DNA of 64,000 nucleotides, taken from the NCBI GenBank assembly GCA_022478985.1, contig JAKSZP010006603.1:124001-188000 (forward strand). Reading direction: 5' to 3'. Shown here piece after piece: positions 55,389 through 64,000 of the stretch. Both the position numbers and the translations under genes were made by a program. Each line of letters begins with the position of its first letter. Position 1 is the first letter of the stretch. The DNA comes from Massospora cicadina (Eukaryota; Entomophthoromycota; Entomophthoromycetes; Entomophthorales; Entomophthoraceae). The notes below the pieces were generated by a model. That model saw only the letters and a list, made by a program, of their open reading frames with translations, searched no databases and was not told the origin of the DNA.

Positions 55389-55521
55389 AGATGGTTAGCT
55401 GAGCGGGTAAAACTGCTATCACCCTTAGTGCAGGTTTTGAGTTCAAAACCTGTACTGGATAGAAAACATTCTCGGTGTGGTATATTGCTTCCAAGATGAC
55501 CCACCTTGAATATTTTAATTT
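55389..55521 (+). mobile_element. tRNA-derived SINE (type 3) or tRNA pseudogene
   Basis: 133 bp with box A TAGCTGAGCGGG, a CTGCTATCACCCTTAG loop region and a box-B-like GAGTTCAAAACC, then a short tail with ATTTTAATTTT. Imperfect flanks TAAAATCTGAAATCCCAA (55371-55388) and TAAAATCTTAAACCCAA (55522-55538) look like an old duplication. LINE2 landed exactly at its left edge. Confidence 0.6.
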
Positions 55522-55538
55522 TAAAATCTTAAACCCAA

Positions 55539-56620
55539 GTTATACCAAGCTACCCATGCTGCAGTAGTGCAAGTTTATATATGATCTTGGTCCAGGCATC
55601 ATAAATATATTACCGCTTATTAGATAAACAATTGACTTGCTTATTTGATTTAAGATTTGGGAATAAAAACGTGTTCTTAACTCTGTTATTATATTTCATA
55701 ACTTAGATTGCATTGGCATTAACCCTGTGATATCCTGTTCAAACCTTTTCCTCACCTATCATCCCCTTTGCATAATTGCATTATGATAATAGTTGTTAAT
55801 ACTTATCACAAGAGCACTACTGCTTCTTTAATAAAATGATGCAACTAAAATTTGTCTTTGCCTATTCTAAATTTAGGATCTCCTTATTTATCAAATCTTG
55901 CCATTTATTAGTGTAGATCTTTAGCATAGTATAAATATACTAAACGATTGTGACCTACTCAATAAAGTTTTTCTATATGGAAGAAGATATAGTTAACTGG
56001 TCAACCTTAACCTGTAAAGTAGTGAGTAAAGTGACCTCATGCTATACTTGTGAAGATCACTACAAGTGGATAATAGTAGCAAAGAAGAATAAATTTTCAT
56101 TATTACAATAGACTAATTTTAAGAAGAAAAATTAGTGAAGACTGCCAATCTATTAAACTTTATATTACTCCTCCAACACCTAATTGATTGGTATTGGAGG
56201 AAGTCAGCTTTTGTATATTTACCTCAAGTTTAGTTCTTTCAAGACTTATACCTTTTATGTGGAGAAGCTGAGAGTTATTAGTGACTTGTTACGTTGGGGA
56301 TTCCAGCTCAATGGCCGTGAGAAATATGATCAAGTGTATGCTTACCTAACTATCAGCAGAATCAAGTTTAGCTGTTCAACAATATGTAATCTTCCAGGCT
56401 TTATAACATAGTCAAGTACTACAATAAGCCAGTGGTCTATCTCAGATAGGGCAATACTTGGCTGGGTATCTCTAGCCCACTATGTGAATTTCTCAACTGA
56501 CCCTCTTTCGTCACTATGACCTAATTGTGGAAGTGTTTAACTAAAACTAACATAATGTTGAAGAGCTACAGGACCCAAATAAGCAGTTTGAGTTAACTTT
56601 CAAGGGGTGTGCAAGGATGG
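55539..56620. other. AT-rich interval with one coding-like frame
   Basis: A 75-codon plus-strand frame 56184-56411 (FSSFKTYTFYVEKLRVISD, RWGFQLNGREKYDQVYAYL) ends in TAG. Some weakly Gag-like text follows in another frame (about 56430-56520). Family not recognised. The rest is without feature. Confidence 0.3.
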
Positions 56621-56625
56621 TAATG

Positions 56626-58052
56626 TGTCATGGAAATGGCAGATGAAGTTTAGACCGGCCTGCCAGTCAGGATGCATGAGCACCCAAAAGCAAGCCATTA
56701 TTCCAGAGGCATTGCTGACTGAACGACTTTGTATGAAGCTGGGCATTGCAAAATGACAAATTGTTGGAGTAGGGCAACAGTGATTATGATCCCAATGACA
56801 AACCACAATGAGCCCATCCCAGAACCAGGGGGTCTTACTTCAGGGGGTGGAATCACAGAAATAGTTTCAATGAGTTCATTGGCAAACAGGGTTATTTTGA
56901 CTGGGGAGACAAGGAGACGGATTCTCACCAGCAATTGGTGGATATAAGGCCACAAGATTCCCTATTGATGTTGTCCGAGGTTCAAAAATAGCAGGGTTAA
57001 AGTGCCAGAAGTATCTGACTCGCTGAATTCAATCAATGACGGAGGGCCATAGTGACCAAGAGTACTGGTAGAGCGCATCCAGTATATGGACTGATGGGCC
57101 ACCAGGGAAATGCCATTGGGGATGTGGCCAGAAGAAATTAACACAATAAAGAAATTGATTGGGTTTTTGGCAAATTTTTATTGGAAAGGAAAGGAAGAAA
57201 ATCGACCAACAATTTTCTTAGTGCAAAGCAACTGATTAAATAGTGGTCAATTGGGATAGTGACAAGCCAGGATCAAGACCTAAATTTTGACCTAACTGGC
57301 GAATTATTCAGGAATGGGCGGATTAGTTACCCTGGAAATGACATTGCAAAATTTAGTGGTGGGCCGAGTTTCTGTCAGTTTGACCTCGTTTATCTGGACT
57401 GAGGCTCAGCTATGTTTCCAACAGTTGGCGTGACAGCATTTAGCCCAACGAGCGGCGGGAACCCCCAAAGACACCCCACATAGGGGCAGACCCATTTGAT
57501 TGGGAATGGGTTTGGGATGCTCAACCCCCATGCTCAGACACTGGGCCATTTGTTTGGTCAGTGGCATTGCAGCAGGCGCAACGCCCAAATTTTCAGCAGG
57601 GGACTTCAAACCCTTGTCAATGGTGTCCGATGCTGTTGCCTGCCCATTGAGGATGATCCCCAACGATTTCTGGGAGGGAGGTAATTTTTCCAATTGTCAT
57701 GTTAACCGAATTGAAACTGTTTGGAATTCTGGCCAATAAATCAGCCTTCATACCTTTTCAACCATTTGAGATCCAAACTTTGGGCTGATTGCCACTCAAA
57801 TTAGTTCTGATTGATTTCATCTTGACGATCTCAGTGCAGATTTCGCTGATTTTTCATAACAGTTCTGCCAAGGTGAGCATGGGTACTGGGGGTGGGATCC
57901 GCAGTGGAAGAGCTGTTACCCAGCACTTGTCTACCATGTGAGCGAGATCGCCCTGAGTAACAAGGGATACCGCCATCCTCTTTTGTGCCTTCTTGCTTGG
58001 GAATGGGAAAATGGCCCGATCAACACCCAGAGGATGTTCCCCAGGACTTGCA
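56626..58052 (-). repeat. Family-A solo LTR (A3)
   Basis: 1,427 bp with a perfect TSD TAATG (56621-56625 and 58053-58057). Minus-strand start TGCAAGTCCTGGGG and end CCATGACA. No interior, so it arose by LTR-LTR recombination. It is diverged from the A1 and A2 LTRs. Confidence 0.93.
57350..58010 (-). pseudogene. LTR-resident conserved ORF, family A (solo LTR A3)
   Basis: Minus strand: FPFPSKKAQKRMAVSLVTQG, DLAHMVDKCWVTALPLRIPP, MLTLAELL, a TGA, KISEICTEIVKMKSIRTNLS, another TGA, KGMKADLLARIPNSF. In a shifted frame, the 96-codon open stretch 57693-57406 follows with GLKSPAENLGVAPAAMPLTK, LPLCGVSLGVPAARWA and KCCHANCWK. Then VQINEVKLTETRPTTKFCN. It shares all blocks with A1 and A2 despite low DNA identity. 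Codon differences in these blocks are mostly silent or conservative. Confidence 0.68.
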
Positions 58053-58057
58053 TAATG

Positions 58058-59874
58058 ACAACCTTAACCTTAGTGTCCAAATCTTTCAGCATTTAGATGA
58101 ACTTACTAATCAATTAAATTGGAACGTGTTGGCCATATGATATCAAGCCATGGAAAATTAAAGAGTCACCAATGTATGGACTTAAAGGTTGACTCACCTC
58201 AGGTAGGAGGCATATGTAGCTGTGTCACTCCAGGATCATAACTTTTTAGTCTGAGGCAGTTGAAGCCTTCGATCAATACACCCAACACAAAATGAGGGCA
58301 GATGCACAGCACTTAGGAAGCAACACTAAGGACAACAACCACTCCCTTCCAAGTTGCAACAAATTAAAATCAACATGCGGCCATGCAACAGATATTGAAG
58401 GATTGAGAGGCTTAGTCAAGATTCTGCAACTTGTCAAGAAAAACCTTCTCCAGTCAAATAACAACCTATGGTGTTATATCTGAAAGCTTTTACCCCAGAA
58501 ACTACACATAAAAGTTAATTGGAGGAACTGCACAATAGTGTGTGCAACATGTATAGACAATTTTACAGTTTTGAAACAGTTCAATCTGCAATGTCATCAT
58601 GAAAAAGGCGATTGTACAACTTGGAACGGAAAAATGAAGGTGAGATACAGGATGGAAGATGTTGGTGCCCTCCTTTAACTCTGTGTCATGGCTCCATGAC
58701 ATAATTGAGGGCACATACTGTAATGATAAAGCTGGTCAGGAGGCCAAAAGCTTAAGTTGGCAGGCCTCCCTGACCTGAAACATACCCTGGACCAACGCTG
58801 GATACAGGTGAGATATGACCAGATTGGTTCTGGGAAATGCGTGATGCTCAGTCTGGCATTACAGACAGGGTGTTAAAACGCACAAACAACATTCTTAACT
58901 CTGACAGTTTGCTATGGTTGCTCAAGGAAAGGGGTTCAAAACCAGTTCCATTTTTAATATTACCAAATTGGGTCAAACACAATTACAATCTATATCTTAA
59001 CTTCGGTCAATTTTGAGCTATAGGACCCTGGCCAATGGTAGTGTGCACCTATTAGTGCACTTGGCTTAGCACCACTTCTGCCAATTGACAACTCACCTCC
59101 CATTGTTTAAGTATGTTTCCATGAGACTGACTTTTCTCATTGGTCAATTTCTAAATAATAAATTCCCTGTTAGTTTATGTTTTTAATACAGTTCTTGGGT
59201 AAACCTGTGCACTGACCTCCTTGAAAAGATCTTTAACATCGTTAATCTTTTTTATTTTAACAAAAATGTCTACCATATCTGGTGCATGTCTGGGCCGCCC
59301 TGGTATTCTCCAAATTTCAGTACCCAAGCAATCAAGCACAGATCTCCAGTTGATTATGGACTCCCCTTTGTGTTCCAACCAAGTTTGTTGTTTATTTGAT
59401 ATCAACTAATATAATCCGCATTGTACACCCATGCTCTGGGTCCATTTGGCTCTGGAACCCTCCGAGGTGATCTGTTTACAACCTTGCTAATGACTAGTTC
59501 CCTGGAGTGTGGCTGTGCATCCTTCACCACCTATTGGGATTGAGAGAGTTACAGACTCTCTCCTGACTTTAATTGACCAACCTCTTTATTTTACATGACT
59601 AGAATTATCTGTGTGGGACCTTTAATCAGTGTAAATTGGGTTCACAGCTCTTTGTCATGGCGTTGTGGGGCTCACCACCGTTTTCTCATCTGGCTGGTGG
59701 TTGGTGCATCTTGGCTTTATTCTTGCTACCTCCAAGTGGGAAGTGCCCGCCCTTCTTGCTTGTACCTGGTGGATTCAGAAGCTTTTCAATCTAGGTGCTA
59801 TAATTCCCCAACTTCCCCCAAAATTAATAAAAACAATTTAACTAAGTGATTTTTATTGTAACCACGTTTGAATG
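58058..59874. other. Unassigned interval between the solo LTRs
   Basis: No gene or repeat recognised. Small frames only (longest 84 codons, 59595-59849). It was joined to 61213 onward before LTR A4 was inserted, so it may be upstream sequence of element G. Confidence 0.45.
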
Positions 59875-59879
59875 GTCCA

Positions 59880-61207
59880 TGTCATGATTGTGGCAAAGTA
59901 AGTTTAGTATGACCTGCCAGTATGGATGACGAAGCATCAAAATGGCAAGCCCAAATTCAAGAGGCACTTCTGCTTGAACGTCATTATTTTGAGCGGAAAA
60001 AAGTTCTCCATTAAGCGCCAATAGATCCTAAATGTGAATATAAGATCTGAAATGAACCAGGCTATCATGGCCTCAGGGCCTATGGGTTTGGGTGTTGGGA
60101 TAAGTGAGATCAGGTGGGTAGTTTGAATTTTGGCATAATGAAAATAATGAAATAGGAAACATGAATTAACTTAATTTAAATTTAGAAAAACAATCATCAA
60201 TTTTCTCAGTGTTTTACGACAGTTTAAATAGACAAATTTCTTTTAAGGTATAGCTTAGTAAAGCTTATTATTGGGGCCTTTGAGAATTCTCCTAACCCAG
60301 AGAACTTCAAGTGGGGAGAAAACGAATTTATTTTGAACCAACTTTGGAGTCGTTGGGGGTGGGCTGAGGTGCTGTCAGTTCAACCTCAGACACCCAAATA
60401 GTGGTTACACTGATTTCTGACAGTTAGCATGACAGCACATTGCCTGATGGGTAATGGGAACCTCCAAGGCCACCTCACATAGGGGTGGTTCAAAGAGGTC
60501 AGGAATGGGAGCAGGATATTCAACCCACCCACACACAGTCACTTTTATATCCATTCAGCCAAGCGAGATGCAATAAACAAAAATCATAATTTTTGAGGGG
60601 AGGATTCTGGGCTAGCGACAACATTTGAATAAGGAGGAACATCTCCTTTGGGCTTTGTTCCCAATGTTAATAAGGGAGTTTTAAATCAGCAACAACATTT
60701 CCCGATGATCCAATACCATTGGTGAGTTTAAATGAGGATTCGTCACTGGACACATCCTTATTAAGAGGTTTACACCCATCATGTTTTGTCCCCAATGTTT
60801 TTGAAGTAGGTTTCAGACTGACAGCAACATTTCCCAATGGCATGATGCCATTGGCGAGTTTTGCCAAAAATATGACACTTGATTACTTATTTATTGAGTT
60901 CATGAGCCCGACAGGCTTTGTTGTCAAGATTTTATGGCTTCTAGATATTATTTTCAAGGGCTTAAGGTCATCAACTTTATAAGATCCTTTTGGCCCATGG
61001 GGGTGGCGGCTTCCAATTATTTATGCGTAAATTCCCTTTAATTTTACAGACTAATTTGGTGGTAATTGTGAGAACAGGTGGTGGGATTTTCAAGGGGAGG
61101 GTTGTTACCAATTGCTCATCTATCACATGGGTTAGTACGCCCTGTGAGACAAGAGGGACAGCTGCCTTTTTAGGTCCATTTTTTGTTGGGAACAGGAACA
61201 CCACCCA
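59880..61207 (-). repeat. Family-A solo LTR (A4)
   Basis: 1,328 bp with a perfect TSD GTCCA (59875-59879 and 61208-61212). The minus-strand start is TGGGTGGTGTTCC, corresponding to a point about 25 nt inside the other A LTRs; the end is ATGACA. The most diverged A LTR in the window. Confidence 0.88.
60380..61205 (-). pseudogene. LTR-resident conserved ORF, family A (solo LTR A4)
   Basis: Minus strand: FLFPTKNGPKKAAVPLVSQG, LTHVIDEQLVTTLPLKIPPP (open from outside the LTR to 60977). A diverged middle follows (60867-60667: ANGIMPLGNVAVSLKP, KHDGCKPLNKD). At about 60420-60530 comes PAPIPDLFEPPLCEVALEV, then PITHQAMCCHANCQK and a stop, then VSEVELT. The PLC.VAL.VP....A.CCHANC block matches A3 closely, with CAT/CAC and GCT/GCC silent differences. 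Confidence 0.65.
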
Positions 61208-61699
61208 GTCCAGGCAGAAATGACGCTCCTCCAGACCAAAAGTGCAGGCGGGATCATTGATGAAGGGCCTGGTGGTGATGGCCTTGGATAAAGATGCACA
61301 ACTCCCAGCCAAATTGGGTATGGGGTCGTTCATGCCACAAAACGCATTTAATAATGCTAATTTACTAAATAAAAACGAGCTAAATAACATCTCTTGCAGC
61401 TCTACTTTGGAACCCATTTCAGTATACCAGATCACCCCAGAGAACCCGCGCTTGACCCCTATCATGATCTGCATAACACAGGCGGCGGAAATGAGTTACT
61501 TTTATAATATAAAATATTTATGCAACTGCTAAAGATATGTGGGGTATGCGGCCTCAGTAGTAATAGTGGCCAACTATCCCTCTTCATTCTATTATGTGAA
61601 AAATACACTGGAGGCATGCTTATGCCTGATGAAGAGTTTTCTGGTGAGGAGTTGGCGTTTTCTGATTTAAATAAAGACCATTTGGGGTAATCTTTGTTG

Positions 61700-62060
61700 A
61701 ATACTACCCTTATATCCCCTTTTATGGAAAATCAGCACAACTATCTTGATAGATACAGGAGCCTCTGAGAATTTTATGGACAAAGACCTAGCTAACTACC
61801 TAGAGTTGAATTACTTGCCAGGTGGTATGGTTAGGGAGGTGCTTCACAAGTTATTCCTATGCTGGATTCTGTGGTCTGGTTGATTATAAAGTTGCAAATA
61901 TCATTTGGCGGACCGCTTCCAAGCTTTCAAAAGCCTTATTTAACCCATTATTTAGGGAGTAGTGTGGTAGTAAAATTCGAGGTCATAACCAACTTAAAAG
62001 ATGATACCTTGTCCTTAATTTTAAAGAATGGTCATATATATATTAGTTGTCCCATTGTAT
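61700..62060 (+). pseudogene. Element G protease
   Basis: At about 61737 the frame reads TTILIDTGASENFMDKDLAN, then YLELNYLPGG, the canonical Ty3/gypsy retropepsin start with an intact D-T-G-A and the hydrophobic residues before it. It then shifts; later pieces (61859-62062) are broken. It lies about 115 bp before the RT region, so there is no dUTPase-like insert as in E and F. Confidence 0.7.
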
Positions 62061-62149
62061 GAAGCGAGCTCTGGGAGATCTGCCCCACTGGCTCAAGAAT
62101 CACACTCTCAGCCTTACTCTGTTTTGAAGCCCTCTCTGGAGGTACCCTT

Positions 62150-62440
62150 GCCTTCTTGTTTAGAGAGATGGAATTTTCGTTTGATGCGGCTTCAGCTAAT
62201 GTACTACCAGCTCATTCAGAGTTTGCTTGTAATTTCAAACTCACTGTTGATCTGGTGCGTATATCTTATCCCATTTACCCCTTGACTGTACTGGAGGAAG
62301 CGGCCTTAGATGTGTGGGTTAAGTATCAGTTAGCTAAAGGCGCAATATCAGCATAACTCCATAGTATGCTCCCCACTTCTCTTTGTGGAGATGGCTGATG
62401 GTACCTTACGCCTTTTATAAATTAAGTGATTTTGTTGAGA
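62150..62440 (+). pseudogene. Element G reverse transcriptase, N-terminal part
   Basis: 62156-62356 reads NVLPAHSEFACNFKLTVDLV, ISYPIYPLTVLEEAALDVW, YQLAKGAIS, the LPxH...D...P....YPLSxxEL..L...L.KG.I entry into Ty3/gypsy RT. PLLFVEMADGTLRLL and a TAA follow in another frame (SPxLFVKKKDGTLR is usual). Truncated by the LTR of B3. Confidence 0.7.
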
Positions 62441-62456
62441 TAAGCTGTAAGGTTTT

Positions 62457-62978
62457 TGCGCAGGGTTAATCCCACTGAGCAATGGACAGATGATATGGAG
62501 ATTGTTGGCCCAGAAGACAAACATAAATATTATAATAAAATATGAAGCAATCGCTTCAGGCAAACCACTTTATTAATTTAATATATATAACAGCAGATCC
62601 CTTCTTCTCCACTTGATTCTTCCTACTAACAATCCTCCTCCTTCAATCATCCCAACTCACTTATATATCAGTGACTTCAGTTGATACCACTCCTAGACTT
62701 AACTATTTGGTTTCACCATATTCTTATTGGCTCTGACAGAGTATGATATTCTTAAATTATCTATCGCCTTTGTTTGAGGCAATCTACTCAATAATTGTTA
62801 AATGTTGACATCTCCTTATCACCTTATTTGGAGGTTTCAAAAAATTTCTCTTCCAGTCCCAATATTGCCTGATTCAAGGCACTCGAATAATCATAAATAG
62901 TCATCATGGTCAGCGGATTCTAACCAATTAGCCGTTGCTATTTAGGGCTTATTGTCCAGTCTTATCAGAACCTTAACA
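62457..62978 (-). repeat. 3' LTR of B3
   Basis: 522 bp. Minus-strand start TGTTAAGGTTCTG at 62978, preceded by CAGTCAAGGGTAGTAA as in B2. It ends CCCTGCGCA at 62457. Confidence 0.85.
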
Positions 62979-62984
62979 TTACTA

Positions 62985-64000
62985 CCCTTGACTGGATGAA
63001 AAGTCTCCTATTGTTATACGCCTGAAGGAACTTTGCATGCACTCAGTTGATAATCTGACCACTTTCAGGGTCTAGATAGTATAGGTTTTGACACCTGTAT
63101 TCTCTATTATTTCAAATGGGACTAATCCAAATACTGGCCAATTTGTGCTTCTGACCAAACCCATGCTGACCATGGAATAGAACTAGATTTCCATCTTTGA
63201 ACTGAGCCAGCATGCTACTCCGTTACCAATCAGAGGCCTGATTCTTTATCTTTTTAGCCAAATTGAAGGAGTACACTTCAGTTTGCAATTTAATTAATTT
63301 GTCAGCTAGTTTAGTCAAGTAACTTTGGGGATTTAACTCACGAGTGTTTTCAACGCAGGCATAGAGCAGTGCTGGAAGAGCAGGGTGTCATTCATATAGT
63401 AATTATAAAGAACTCTTCCCTGTGGCGGAATGATAGCTAATGTTATAAACAAAAATGGCGGTGGAAAGGAAAGAACTCCAATTTGAAGGTCGGTCTGCTA
63501 CCAATTTATGGATTAGGTTCACTAAGATCCCATTAACTCACTCGACTATCCCATTAGAATCAAAGTGATATGAGGTTAACACCCCATGGATGTCATTGAT
63601 CTCGTTCAGTTTCAGAAGGAAGTGGGAGGTGAAGTTACTTCCATTATTGGTGTTGGCCAAAGGGGAGCAACTCCAACCCATGCCCATAATTAATCAGGGA
63701 CTCAAAGCCCCCAGAGAGTTAATAGGCCTTAAAAAGCCTTAAGTAAGCTAAAAAGGAAAAGAGATTGCAAAAGATGGTATTTTATATAAATAATCCTCAT
63801 GCTACTTATAGGACTCAATGAATTGGGAATGGAAAATTTCATAATAGGAAAATCTTGGCATTGATTGCCAATAACAATTTAAATAAATATTACAAGGGAA
63901 CGGGAGCATCCTCAGCATAATTTGCCAGTGTGTCCAAAAGGGTAACTTGACTGGGGTGTGAGCACTGAAAGGGATATCTCTGTGACCTGATTAGTTTTGA
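62985..64000 (-). pseudogene. B3 integrase, C-terminal two thirds
   Basis: Minus strand from the edge: NNGSNFTSHFLLKLNEINDI (after the second Asp), YHFDSNGIVE then TGA then VNG (the catalytic Glu is kept, followed by a stop), RPSNWSSFLSTAIFVYNISY, LPALLYACVEN, QFKDGNLVLFHGQHGF, HKLASIWISP and HAKFLQAYN. Same order as B1 and B2; many breaks. Confidence 0.8.

Larger units (their letters stand above)
61213..62456 (+). mobile_element. Element G: Ty3/gypsy fragment
   Basis: Holds a 96-codon unassigned frame (61242-61532), a protease with an intact active site and the beginning of RT, cut off by insertion of B3 at 62457. No LTR of its own is visible in the window. The rest may lie beyond the right edge. 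Confidence 0.65.
62457..64000 (-). mobile_element. Ty3/gypsy element B3, 3' part, minus strand
   Basis: The 3' LTR (62457-62978) is followed leftwards-to-right on the minus strand by the end of pol. The element continues past the right edge. Its 5-bp left flank is GTTTT (62452-62456); the other TSD is outside the window. Confidence 0.82.

Noticed and set aside
1..64000. Prokaryotic features (operons, ribosome binding sites, CRISPR, riboswitches)
   Set aside because: No sign of any; the content is eukaryotic retroelements.

Overview
The window is repetitive eukaryotic DNA. I recognise no intact host gene, operon, rRNA or functional tRNA. Nearly all of it is LTR retrotransposons (Ty3/gypsy, several families), LINEs with an APE-type endonuclease, tRNA-derived SINEs and a TRIM, many nested in one another. 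Chromodomain Ty3/gypsy elements, LINEs of this layout and heavy C-to-T / G-to-A decay suggest a repeat-rich fungus, possibly a basidiomycete such as a rust. That assignment is inference of moderate to low confidence. Element names used here (A, B, C, D, E, F, G) are local labels.

Layout. 1-424: piece of an A-family LTR (minus). 425-2388: 3' part of element D with its 3' LTR. 2389-11104: two decayed B elements head to tail; the second is split by gag-only element C (5352-9317, target-site duplication GTGCC), which itself carries a SINE (7912-8197). 11105-12982: unassigned. 12983-20191: chromodomain element A1 with two LTRs. 20197-21943: a TRIM abutting A1. 21949-25176: AT-rich DNA with two copies of a second SINE and a possible decayed gene. 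25182-50048: element E (TSD AACCT), which contains A2 (25956-37300, minus, TSD AGGGG; itself split by full-length LINE1, 30422-35702), element F (41445-47732, TSD TCTTG) and a retrogene-like 615-bp insert in its 3' LTR. 50303-55368: full-length LINE2. 55389-55521: a tRNA-derived SINE. 56626-58052 and 59880-61207: two A-family solo LTRs, both with perfect 5-bp TSDs. 61213-62456: element G. 62457-64000: third B element (minus), leaving the window.

The most unusual signals are these. (1) The long A-family LTRs carry a protein frame conserved in at least four diverged LTR types, including two solo LTRs, with many synonymous third-base differences. This is an LTR-resident gene. (2) Elements E and F carry a dUTPase-like domain between protease and reverse transcriptase. 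(3) A GC-rich, open, 3'-UTR-bearing insert with target duplications looks like a retroposed host mRNA. (4) Element C has LTRs and gag but no pol.

The autonomous elements have the usual division of labour: gag packages RNA; protease, RT/RNase H and integrase copy and insert it; chromodomains in A direct integration. The LINEs probably supplied the machinery that moved the SINEs and the retrogene. Almost every pol gene seen here is broken, so activity would have to come from copies elsewhere.
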